This document shows, piece by piece, positions 1 through 6,493 of a stretch of 17,167 nt of DNA. This DNA comes from Candidatus Aerophobota bacterium. GTDB lineage: Bacteria > Aerophobota > Aerophobia > Aerophobales > B3-G15. How positions within the stretch are numbered: position 1 is the first letter of the stretch; every line of letters starts with the position of its first letter. The translations under genes and the position numbers were made by a program. The DNA lies in NCBI GenBank assembly GCA_030607715.1, contig JAUWJM010000016.1, positions 1-17,167 of the forward strand, written 5' to 3'. Below the pieces are notes generated by a model. The model was not told the origin of the DNA and did no database searches. It saw only the letters and a program-made list of their open reading frames with translations.

Positions 1-557
1 AACACTGGAGGGGATTCAGCATCTAACTTGCTCACTGCTTTTTTAATCTCCCCGATGTTTTGAGAAATATCCCTGATAATCAAGGCATTGATTCTAACAT
101 CTACACTGATAGTCCCTGAAGGAGAAAGAAAATGCTGACAAATCTCCTTTATTTCCTCTGCCTTAACATATTTTAAAAGGATAATCTCGGTAACCAGAGG
201 TAATTTTTCCTCAACCAAATCCCCTATCTTTTCCACCAGGATAATTCCATTTTCTTCTCTATAGCCAAAACCATTCATTTTCAAAATAGTCTCCAGTACC
301 AGCCAGAGATCCACATCCTTAAGTCTTAGAGTAACTAAACCAGTCACTTCCTTTCCGGTAACAATGTTAATATCGGCTTTCTCGGCAATTAACCTTAGTA
401 CATCCTGAAGATCCATCTGTTTTACATCCAGAGAGATAAGGATGGGGGAGTTCTCTGAAGTTGCCTGGGCTAATCCAGAACTCGAATTCAATACTATCCC
501 CACTACAACAAGCAAAACTACGATGATAATAACAGATGGTTTATTTTTCCACAGCAT
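1..557 (-). CDS. pilQ: Type IV pilus secretin PilQ, N-terminal part (runs off window)
   Basis: I translated this partial gene directly; it is open from an ATG at 557 to the window edge (185 codons). PilQ forms the outer-membrane ring through which the pilus leaves the cell. The visible part has a hydrophobic signal segment (about residues 8-22), then an STN-type domain containing QMDLQDVLRLIAEKADIN, then a secretin N1-type domain containing QHFLSPSG and a SQNI..I...VSKLD segment. The beta-barrel secretin domain must lie beyond position 1. A strong Shine-Dalgarno (GGGGAG, 7 nt before the ATG) fixes the start. It overlaps the end of the preceding gene by 17 bp, so the two are probably translationally coupled. 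It is clearly paralogous to that preceding gene over the STN and N1 domains. Assignment to PilQ rather than another secretin rests on the PilM/N/O neighbours. Confidence 0.88.
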   Translation of the reverse strand, partial: MLWKNKPSVIIIVVLLVVVGIVLNSSSGLAQATSENSPILISLDVKQMDLQDVLRLIAEKADINIVTGKEVTGLVTLRLKDVDLWLVLETILKMNGFGYREENGIILVEKIGDLVEEKLPLVTEIILLKYVKAEEIKEICQHFLSPSGTISVDVRINALIIRDISQNIGEIKKAVSKLDAESPPV

Positions 558-1344
558 GCAACTTCTCCCCTAATCTTAGGGTAACAGTTTGATCTCCTCT
601 GGTTAAACTAACACTATCTTCTCCAATTTCACTAACTGTGAAATCTTCTACCATCTCTCCTACTTTTAGTATTTTGTTATTGATCATAGCCAGAGAACGA
701 TCAGAAGCAGATAGAATTCCCGTTAAATTAAATCTCAAGGTTTCTGTATCCAGTTTGGCTACTAACTGATGAATTTTCTCAATATTCTGAGAACTATCCG
801 TGATAATCAAAACATTACTTCGAGCATCTATCTCCATAACCCCTGAAGGGGAAAGAAGGTGTTGAGAGATTTTCATCATCTCTGTTGGTTCAGCATACTT
901 TAAGTTAATGACTTTAGTTACCAGTATTGGTTTTTTCTCCAGTGCTAATTTTTCCTCAATGACCTCCTCTGATTTAACCACCCGGATAATTCCTCCTTTC
1001 TCTCCATAGGTAAATCCATTGATTTCCAAAATAGCCCTCAGCGCTTGCCAGAGATCTACATTCTTAAGGCGTAAAGTAACCACACCTGCTACATCTTTAC
1101 TCATTATAATATTCAAATCAGATTTTTCAGCGATCAATCTTAGTACATCCCGAAGATCCATCTGGTTAACGTTTAAATAAAGGACCTGCTCAGAGGTTAG
1201 CGAAGTAACTTCACTAACCTTTTCCTGAGCACTAACACCCAGAGGGAAAAGGACCATAATTACCACAGCCACATGAAATATTATCTTTTTGTTAATTCTT
1301 AACCATTGAGCTTTTCCCCAGGCATTCTTGCAGTTTAACATCAT
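541..1344 (-). CDS. Secretin N-domain protein fused to a PilP/GspC-like domain
   Basis: A 267-residue exported protein. A signal peptide (hydrophobic core about 21-38, probable cleavage after VSA) is followed by an STN-like domain (about 56-126, QMDLRDVLRLIAEKSDLN), a secretin N1-like domain (about 142-199), and a C-terminal 60-residue domain (about 206-262: LTGILSASDRSLAMINNKILKVGE...V..I.....SL..G..TVTLRLGE). The last resembles the HR domain of PilP/GspC, which binds secretin N-domains. There is no beta-barrel domain, so it cannot form a secretin channel itself. I infer a periplasmic adaptor associated with PilQ. An upstream GTG at 1401 would overlap the PilP-like gene by 4 bp, but the AAGGAGG directly before the tandem ATGs at 1344/1341 makes 1344 the better start. 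The closest relative in view is the N-terminal half of the next gene, pilQ. Confidence 0.82.
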   Translation of the reverse strand: MMLNCKNAWGKAQWLRINKKIIFHVAVVIMVLFPLGVSAQEKVSEVTSLTSEQVLYLNVNQMDLRDVLRLIAEKSDLNIIMSKDVAGVVTLRLKNVDLWQALRAILEINGFTYGEKGGIIRVVKSEEVIEEKLALEKKPILVTKVINLKYAEPTEMMKISQHLLSPSGVMEIDARSNVLIITDSSQNIEKIHQLVAKLDTETLRFNLTGILSASDRSLAMINNKILKVGEMVEDFTVSEIGEDSVSLTRGDQTVTLRLGEKLHAVEK

Positions 1345-1397
1345 CTTACCTCCTTGTTTTGTTATTAGTTTTTTAAAATTTTGCTCTTTTCCTCCTT

Positions 1398-1889
1398 TCA
1401 CTCTACCAATTTAATGACAAATTTTTTAGAAAGATACCAGACCTGTACCTGGTCAAAATCTATCTTTGCTATCTTAACTCCCTGGATAGTTTCGCCTTCT
1501 CTAACAACCAGGTCATTGATAAAAGCCAAAGGCTGAGTTTCATCCCAGGCAATACCCTTCAGCGATAATGAGGGCAGATTTATGGGGATATTTTTTTTTG
1601 CCTTTAATTCCTCTTTTGCTGGTAGACGCAAAGGGTCTCGCGGACCCTTATGATAGATAAGAACCTTTTGCATTTCTTCTTGCTCTTTGAGCCAATGGGA
1701 GAAAAAAAGAGCGGTCTCCTCAGTTTTTTTCTTCAATTTCTCAGGAGCTGTCTCTACAGTAGATTCCCTTTTGGCTATCTGTTTCACCGTCTTTTTAACA
1801 GGTATAATTCCTAAAAAAAACAACCATATTCCCACCAGAGCAACAGCTAAAAAAACTACCAGAATTGTCGGTCCTTTCCCTACCTTCAT
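1398..1889 (-). CDS. pilP: PilP-like (HR-domain) pilus assembly protein
   Basis: A 163-residue protein at the genomic position usual for pilP, between pilO and the secretin genes. PilP links the inner-membrane PilN/O complex to the secretin. Residues 8-29 form a single N-terminal membrane segment. A charged linker follows (about 31-100), holding an RDPLRLP motif at 84-90, like the (R)DPF motif in PilP/GspB-type proteins. The C-terminal HR-like domain (about 107-162) carries L.GI.WDE..P.AFIN...V..GE.I.GVKI..I. No lipobox cysteine is visible, so unlike classical PilP it appears anchored by a transmembrane helix, an arrangement closer to GspC/GspB. The start lies 9 bp after the pilO stop. The family match is by motif and position only. 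Confidence 0.72.
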   Translation of the reverse strand: MKVGKGPTILVVFLAVALVGIWLFFLGIIPVKKTVKQIAKRESTVETAPEKLKKKTEETALFFSHWLKEQEEMQKVLIYHKGPRDPLRLPAKEELKAKKNIPINLPSLSLKGIAWDETQPLAFINDLVVREGETIQGVKIAKIDFDQVQVWYLSKKFVIKLVE

Positions 1890-1898
1890 CTCTTTTGC

Positions 1899-2435
1899 CT
1901 ACTCCCTCAAGACAATTTTGGATACAGTTAACAGTGCTTTATATTTGCCTGAATTTTCTTCAGAAGAAATGGTTAAACTATCTATTCTATTAAAACCTGC
2001 TGATCTTTCTATTGTGCTGACAAGATAAGATAGCTCATGATAATCGGCTAAAACATCTATTTTCCAGGAAGATATCAGTAAATTTCCCTTTACTGCTTGA
2101 GAAAGGGGAGTAATGGAGACTAATTCTACTTTACTTTTCTTAAAGATATCTATTAAGCTATTCGGAATAACTAAATTTGTTTCTTCTTTTTCTTCAACTC
2201 CTAAAAAACAATTAATCGCTTGATTAAGAGCAGCTTTTTCCTCTTGTAAATAGTTGAGCACCTGAGGAAGAGTTTCATACTCACTACAAAATGCTTCCTT
2301 TTTCTCAAGTTCCAACTGTACTTTTTTTAATTGCATCTGTTGAGGTCTAATTATGGAAAAGGAGAACAGAACCAGACTTGCTCCTCCAATGATAATGAGA
2401 AGTAAAAATTTTTTATCCAGCAATATAGTCCTCAT
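1899..2435 (-). CDS. pilO: Type IV pilus inner-membrane alignment protein PilO
   Basis: A 178-residue bitopic membrane protein with a short cytoplasmic N-terminus, one transmembrane helix (about 8-28), a coiled-coil stretch (about 33-75, rich in Q, K, E and L), and a periplasmic ferredoxin-like domain (about 90-178) with the typical PilO feature of a central strand WKIDVLADYHELSYLVSTIER. In this family PilO pairs with PilN and bridges the PilM-bound cytoplasmic side to PilP and the secretin. It overlaps pilN by 4 bp (ATGA), which indicates coupled translation and matched amounts of the two partners. Length and layout are normal for the family. Confidence 0.87.
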   Translation of the reverse strand: MRTILLDKKFLLLIIIGGASLVLFSFSIIRPQQMQLKKVQLELEKKEAFCSEYETLPQVLNYLQEEKAALNQAINCFLGVEEKEETNLVIPNSLIDIFKKSKVELVSITPLSQAVKGNLLISSWKIDVLADYHELSYLVSTIERSAGFNRIDSLTISSEENSGKYKALLTVSKIVLRE

Positions 2436-3019
2436 AGACTTTCTTCATTAGCTATTATGCAGGAGAGTTCAAAACTCACTGCTAATAATTCCTTCGCCTC
2501 GGTACGAGTGATGGTAGATAAATTGATGTCCCCTAAAGATCTACTGAAGATCGGGTCTTCCTTGAGTTGTCGAGCAAAGTTTTCTATAGAGAGAAATCCC
2601 TGGTTATCACCGGGCAAGGCAAAACCCTTCAGGATCAAATTTGTGGGATTGATAGATATTGAACTTAACCAAATGTTATCTGGTATCAACTTACTGAGAG
2701 CTTGTAACTTTGGTGCCCCCCAGATTTGCTTTCCTCCAAGCTCGCTAATCAGAGATATTTTTTCACGGAGAGAATCCCACTCCTTCTTGTATTCCCTCAT
2801 CTTGAAAGCTTCTCTATTTAGCCTGGCAAATTTTCCCGAAATTGGCGTTAATCTATTGCGATAGCTTTTAATTTCATAATAATTGCCTATATAAACGTAT
2901 CCCATAAACATAAAACAAAGAAGAAAGGCCAGTAAAAAAGTAGCAAATATCATTTTTCTAAAATTTTTCGATCTATAAGTAGCTGACTTGCCTTTAATGA
3001 AGTTTAACTGAATCTTCAT
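2432..3019 (-). CDS. pilN: Type IV pilus assembly protein PilN
   Basis: A 195-residue bitopic protein. The N-terminal MKIQLNFI corresponds to the conserved short INLLP-like peptide that docks into PilM. A basic stretch follows (about 11-22), then one transmembrane helix (about 23-46), a coiled-coil segment (about 50-95), and a periplasmic domain (about 100-190, with a LIPDNIWLSSISI stretch typical of PilN/GspL-type domains). It sits 2 bp after pilM and overlaps pilO by 4 bp, the standard pilMNO order. The Shine-Dalgarno AAGGGA lies about 10 nt upstream of the ATG. Confidence 0.9.
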   Translation of the reverse strand: MKIQLNFIKGKSATYRSKNFRKMIFATFLLAFLLCFMFMGYVYIGNYYEIKSYRNRLTPISGKFARLNREAFKMREYKKEWDSLREKISLISELGGKQIWGAPKLQALSKLIPDNIWLSSISINPTNLILKGFALPGDNQGFLSIENFARQLKEDPIFSRSLGDINLSTITRTEAKELLAVSFELSCIIANEESL

Positions 3020-3021
3020 TC

Positions 3022-3963
3022 TTATTTTTCCCTTAATCCTAATCCAATGGCAATGGCCAGTGCATAACCTTTACTTTCCGTAAATTCGGAACCTAATTGG
3101 CCGGGATCAAATTCTATATCTTGCAAAGGGTTCCATTTTTCTATCGGTAATTCCAGAACTTTCAAAAATGGATCCTCAATTTGTAACCTGACAGCATTTC
3201 CACCAGTCAAAAAAATTTTTGTTACTTTATTTTTTTTACCCCTGCTCTCATGGTAATGAATAGAGCGACGAACTTCCCCAAATACTCTATCTAAGACGTC
3301 TTTATCTTTTAGGTCAAGAGGCCTTTCTAAACTAATGTCTCTGATAAAATATAGACTTTCCCGGCCTAAAATTGTTAGATTGATTAATCTTGCTCCAAGG
3401 TTTAAGACCATTACATGTTCCTGAGAGCTTATGTTTCTCAATTTAGAAAAGGAATTAGCCAGAGCCAAACAATCAATATCAATAGCTATAGAATTCAGAC
3501 CAGCCTGTCCAAGGGTTTTCATTCGCTGTTTAACCATTAATTTGGGTGCAGCTACAAAGAGGATATTTTGGTTTCCATCTTTTTCTTCACTCTGCGGTAA
3601 AACCTGAAAGTCAGTTTCTACTTCATTGAACTTATCGAGCATCACTCGTTGGGCTTCCAGATTAACCGCACTCTTTAATTCCTTTACTGAAAAGGGGGGG
3701 AATTGGAAGTATTGGATGATAATGGCCGGACCACTTAAAGAAGAAATCACATCCTTAGCTTTGATATGGTTTTCTCTCAATAAATGTTTAATAGCCCTGA
3801 CAACAGGACCTTTGTTTATCTGTTGATTGTGAGTTTTAAAATTGGCAACAGGGTTATCTATTATTCCTACTTTATCTAATCTTACCTTCCCATCCGACTG
3901 ACTCAACTGAACCAGTTTTATCAATCTGGCTCCAATATCTACACCAAGCACATTCTTAAGCAT
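3022..3963 (-). CDS. pilM: Type IV pilus assembly protein PilM (actin-like ATPase fold)
   Basis: A 313-residue cytoplasmic protein with an actin/FtsA-like fold. The phosphate-1 motif is at 7-20 (GVDIGARLIKLVQL), the phosphate-2 motif around 185-198 (VLNLGARLINLTIL) and the adenosine motif around 251-257 (FLTGGNA). PilM binds nucleotide and the N-terminal peptide of PilN, forming the cytoplasmic ring of the pilus alignment complex. In this family the canonical phosphate-1 motif often reads DIG(S/T)..(I/V)K; here an alanine follows DIG. Length is slightly below the usual roughly 350 residues. It starts 54 bp after the PilX-like gene and opens the MNOPQ block of the operon. Confidence 0.93.
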   Translation of the reverse strand: MLKNVLGVDIGARLIKLVQLSQSDGKVRLDKVGIIDNPVANFKTHNQQINKGPVVRAIKHLLRENHIKAKDVISSLSGPAIIIQYFQFPPFSVKELKSAVNLEAQRVMLDKFNEVETDFQVLPQSEEKDGNQNILFVAAPKLMVKQRMKTLGQAGLNSIAIDIDCLALANSFSKLRNISSQEHVMVLNLGARLINLTILGRESLYFIRDISLERPLDLKDKDVLDRVFGEVRRSIHYHESRGKKNKVTKIFLTGGNAVRLQIEDPFLKVLELPIEKWNPLQDIEFDPGQLGSEFTESKGYALAIAIGLGLREK

Positions 3964-4017
3964 AGATTTTTCCAGTTTTAAAATAGCTTGACCTTATAAC
4001 TATAACTATTTTTCTTC

Positions 4018-4923
4018 TCAAAATTCTTCCCAGAATTCAACTATTACGCCTTTTGAACCAAGGTCACCAAAAGCAGTTGAACCTAGTTTACCCAAAACAT
4101 TCGTTATCGCATCCAAATCATAGGTTAAAGTTAAATTTCCTGAAAGATCAACGGTAGTATCACTTTCTACAAAGATTGCTCCATTTATTTCGGCATTACC
4201 AGCTGCTACCGTTAGAGTTCCAGTAATCCAGATTATTCCATCGAAAGTGCAGTCTCCAGTTATTTTTAGATCGCCATTTACGATGAAGATGCCATTGCCA
4301 GTCCAGCCAGCTTGAATCTGGGACCATTCTCCACCTCCATCAACCCAGGTGATGTTATCAACAATATCATTGTTAATGGCACTGTCATAATGTATATTCG
4401 GGGGACTATCATTTATTGTTTTTTGTTCCATGTCGGCTTTACTTACACCAAAAACGGTTTTAAAATATTCATCAGGATGTTCAAAAGAATCAGAGTTTTC
4501 CTCGATATCGCCGTTTACCTCAGCACTCCCCTTCACCATTACACTCCCCCCGGCTTCTATAGCCGAAGTGATAGGTGGTTTTAATATAACTCTTACCTTC
4601 TTCGCTGTTCCATCCACAGTTCCTGTCGATGTTACTATTCGGTTACTGCCAGATTCAGAAATACTAACATCGTAAGTCCCCTCTCCTAAAGTGGTGTCTA
4701 TGGAAGCACAATCATCCCAATTCTGACCCAATTGAACTCGAGCATCCTCTACCCCTCCTTCCGCTAAATAAAAGGCTTGTTTTTTCCCAATTTCCTTTCG
4801 AACCAAACGATTCTCCAGTGTACCCAAATGTATAAAAGTCAATCCAGTAATCATAGAAACCAGGCTGAAGATTACAACAATCGGAAGAATAATTCCATCT
4901 TCCTCATTTAACAACCTATGCAT
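4018..4923 (-). CDS. PilX-like minor pilin with beta-rich C-terminal domain
   Basis: A 301-residue protein. The N-terminus (residues 9-33, DGIILPIVVIFSLVSMITGL...) is a PilX-type hydrophobic helix that follows a glycine and lacks the usual Glu at mature position 5. It continues into ..LENRLVRKE..KKQAFYLAEGGVEDA (about 35-60), a segment typical of PilX-N proteins. The C-terminal half (about 120-290) is rich in short alternating strands such as GSVMVKGSAEVNGDIEE and GIFIVNGDLKITGDCTFDG, suggesting a beta-solenoid of the bactofilin-like or polymer-forming kind. PilX-family minor pilins act with PilV/PilW in the pilus tip or priming complex, and that is the inferred role here. The ATG has a good AAAGGA ribosome site. 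It is 22 bp downstream of the PilW-like gene. Confidence 0.74.
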   Translation of the reverse strand: MHRLLNEEDGIILPIVVIFSLVSMITGLTFIHLGTLENRLVRKEIGKKQAFYLAEGGVEDARVQLGQNWDDCASIDTTLGEGTYDVSISESGSNRIVTSTGTVDGTAKKVRVILKPPITSAIEAGGSVMVKGSAEVNGDIEENSDSFEHPDEYFKTVFGVSKADMEQKTINDSPPNIHYDSAINNDIVDNITWVDGGGEWSQIQAGWTGNGIFIVNGDLKITGDCTFDGIIWITGTLTVAAGNAEINGAIFVESDTTVDLSGNLTLTYDLDAITNVLGKLGSTAFGDLGSKGVIVEFWEEF

Positions 4924-4945
4924 TGCTTTTTTCCTTTTGTGATAA

Positions 4946-5404
4946 TCAATTACGTGGCTTTACCGATGTTTTAATCGATGTGGATATAGGACTCTCAGAA
5001 CTTTTTCTAACTAAAGTAAAATTGATAATGACTACACCGCTAGTAATGGCAGGAACGAAATCTGTGTACTCGTCTCCTTCCACTACTAACTCCACCGAAG
5101 CACCACTGGATTCCTGAAAAGAAAGATCATTACTTCCATCTAAAAAAAACTTTTTACCATTATTGTCAATAATCACTGTGGAGCCGGAAATACTAATATC
5201 CGTTAAACTTGCCGGTCTTAGCTCATGCTCTATTTTTATCATCGCACGGTATGCATCTCGTTGAAGATCTAGCTTTTCATTGCCCTTTTTCCAGGAACTT
5301 TGAGTGGAAATGAGAGTCCAACTAACAGTTAAGATACCAATGCTAGCTATCATTGTAGCTATCATTAACTCTATTAGGGTAAACCCCGATATGTTCTTTC
5401 TCAT
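4946..5404 (-). CDS. Minor prepilin (PilW-like, class III N-methylation signal)
   Basis: A type IV prepilin of 152 residues from the ATG at 5404. The leader MRKNISG is followed by FTLIELMIATMIASIGILTV, a textbook prepilin peptidase site (cleavage after Gly7, methylated Phe8, Glu at mature position 5) and hydrophobic assembly helix. The remaining globular domain is beta-rich with no recognised motif. Size, position after the PilV-type gene, and the segment following the helix (LDLQRDAYRAMIKIEHELR) fit a PilW/GspJ-like minor pilin. A TTG at 5422 would add six residues and overlap the preceding gene. I prefer the ATG because it gives a standard short leader and sits 7 nt after the preceding stop, consistent with translational coupling. 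Confidence 0.82.
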   Translation of the reverse strand: MRKNISGFTLIELMIATMIASIGILTVSWTLISTQSSWKKGNEKLDLQRDAYRAMIKIEHELRPASLTDISISGSTVIIDNNGKKFFLDGSNDLSFQESSGASVELVVEGDEYTDFVPAITSGVVIINFTLVRKSSESPISTSIKTSVKPRN

Positions 5405-5411
5405 TATAAAT

Positions 5412-5777
5412 TTATGGAGCAATCAAAGTAGTTAACTGTACCTCATTGCTGAGGTTATCGTGCCATTTTACCGTCACTGTTATGGTTAAGTAATCGTTAT
5501 ATTGAGCATTAGTAATCATGCTTCCACCGGGCAGATTATACACTGTGGTCACAGTTTCCCCGGATGCTACCGGGGGCCAGTCGCTTGCTTTCAACTCTTC
5601 CAGCCTCTGGCTGGCTAATTCAAGGGCAATCCGGCGGTATCCCTCCCGATGAATGCCCTGGCGTACATAAAAAAATTATAGCCCTACCCCTAAGATAACT
5701 ATAACCAATATGGTAAGGGCTATTAATACTTCTATTAAACTAAAACCTTTTGTTGAGACAAAAGAAGTTTTCACCAT
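5412..5777 (-). pseudogene. PilV-like minor prepilin interrupted by an in-frame TAA
   Basis: Reading the minus strand from an ATG at 5777 gives MVKTSFVSTKG, then a prepilin signal and helix FSLIEVLIALTILVIVILGV, then GL followed by a TAA stop (codon 34, positions 5678-5676). In the same frame the sequence continues FFYVRQGIHREGYRRIALEL, ..LASQRLEELKASDWPPV.. and a beta-rich domain to the TAA at 5412. The region ..ALELASQRLEELKA is the conserved post-helix segment of PilV/GspI-type minor pilins, so both halves clearly belong to one gene of about 121 codons. One substitution (for example from TTA, TAT or CAA) explains the break; no frameshift is involved. It may be a true nonsense mutation, population variation, or a sequencing or assembly error. 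No ribosome site precedes 5777. Only the downstream 60 codons form an uninterrupted ORF. Confidence 0.8.
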
Positions 5778-5900
5778 TAATTTTAGATGAGGTAGTTTAA
5801 GAACTCCTCTTCTTGTATTTTTAACCTATATCAGCCACTAAAATTCCAAACAACTCGCCTGGTGGGTAGCTTTAGTCGCCCCTTGTTAAGCAAGAGTTAA

Positions 5901-5927
5901 AAAGCAATTGGGAGGCTAAAGCCTCCC
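5901..5927 (-). terminator. Probable intrinsic or attenuating terminator after pilA-like gene
   Basis: Reading in the direction of the pilus operon, a perfect 7-bp GC-rich stem with a 4-nt loop (GGGAGGCTTTAGCCTCCC) is followed after a short AATTG spacer by CTTTTT. The spacer before the T-run makes it weaker than a textbook terminator. It may only reduce read-through from the pilin gene. It might instead be a REP-like palindrome, since a related sequence lies about 30 bp away. Confidence 0.45.
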
Positions 5928-5959
5928 CTAGCCAGACGGAGAACTTTAATGAACTCATA

Positions 5960-5987
5960 TATATAGAATAAATTCTACTTTTTGTAA
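5960..5987 (-). promoter_or_regulatory. Weak candidate promoter with palindrome for minor prepilin genes
   Basis: A TTACAA box and a TATATA box separated by 16 bp are oriented toward the minor prepilins. The spacer contains a perfect 14-bp palindrome, TAGAATAAATTCTA (5964-5977), placed where an operator would block RNA polymerase. The match to sigma70 consensus is modest in an AT-rich background, and transcripts would have to pass the downstream hairpin, so this is tentative. Confidence 0.25.
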
Positions 5988-6032
5988 CAGCTTTATTCCC
6001 CGTTTGTCATTTATGAGTAAATAGCAAAGCAA

Positions 6033-6446
6033 TTACGGTGAGATATTACCCGTAGAAAGCTCCATCTCTACTACAATAGTCTTGATTACAGCAGGAACAT
6101 CACCGGTGGCGCTAGCCCCATCGCATTTAGCCCAGGTAATAGTAGTGCTAAAGCACTCCTCACTAAACCATTTATTGTGCTCAAAAGCACTTGCTGGGTC
6201 TAGAACATCACTAAGAGTAGCTGTAAAAGTACCTTCTTCTGCTTTGTAAGTGAGCTCAGCTGTCCGAATTGCCCCTAAACTTGCTATGGCTTCAGTTTTA
6301 TAGGCTCTTGTCACATAGCTCCTGTATATCGGTACCCCTGCCGCTGCCAGGACACCTACTATGATCACCACAATCATCAGTTCAATTAACGTAAATCCAC
6401 CCTTACCTTTTTTGTCTTTCCCTAACATCTTTACCAACCACTTCAT
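6033..6446 (-). CDS. pilA: Type IV major pilin (PilA-like prepilin)
   Basis: A 137-residue type IVa-type prepilin. The leader of 17 residues is basic and ends in KGKGG. Mature protein begins FTLIELMIVVIIVGVLAAAGVPIYRSYVTRAYKTEA, with Glu at mature position 5, the conserved mid-helix Pro (residue 39) and the typical YR/K region after the helix. The globular part is short, with two cysteines (98 and 108) that probably close a C-terminal disulfide loop, as in many PilA proteins. A strong ribosome site (AAAGGAG, 7 nt before ATG) suits a highly expressed structural subunit. It sits 47 bp after pilC. The motif also fits GspG-type pseudopilins, but the pilMNOQ context supports a pilin. Confidence 0.9.
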   Translation of the reverse strand: MKWLVKMLGKDKKGKGGFTLIELMIVVIIVGVLAAAGVPIYRSYVTRAYKTEAIASLGAIRTAELTYKAEEGTFTATLSDVLDPASAFEHNKWFSEECFSTTITWAKCDGASATGDVPAVIKTIVVEMELSTGNISP

Positions 6447-6493
6447 TTTTTATCTCCTTTCACTCTTTTAATTTTTAAATCTGTTACTAATTT

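Larger units (their letters stand above)
5778..6032. other. Gap between pilA-like gene and minor prepilins: hairpin, palindromes, possible promoter
   Basis: This 255-bp gap is the longest non-coding stretch inside the pilus operon. It separates the major pilin from the minor prepilins. It holds a 14-bp perfect palindrome TAGAATAAATTCTA (5964-5977), a perfect hairpin (5910-5927), and a diverged relative of that hairpin sharing its CTAAAG core (about 5864-5882, minus strand). A weak minus-strand promoter-like pair, TTACAA (5982-5987) and TATATA (5960-5965) with a 16-bp spacer, is also present. No ORF of credible quality is seen. A partial terminator here would fit the usual pattern of abundant major pilin and scarce minor pilins. 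Confidence 0.5.

Noticed and set aside
1687..2864. Long open frames on the plus strand opposite the PilP-, PilO- and PilN-encoding genes
   Set aside because: They mirror the clear minus-strand pil genes, lack ribosome sites and recognisable domains, and break the operon's uniform direction.
5676..5678. Recoding of TAA as a sense codon
   Set aside because: TAA serves as the normal stop for several genes here (for example xseB, nadK, the PilQ-adjacent fusion), and no other gene has internal TAA codons.
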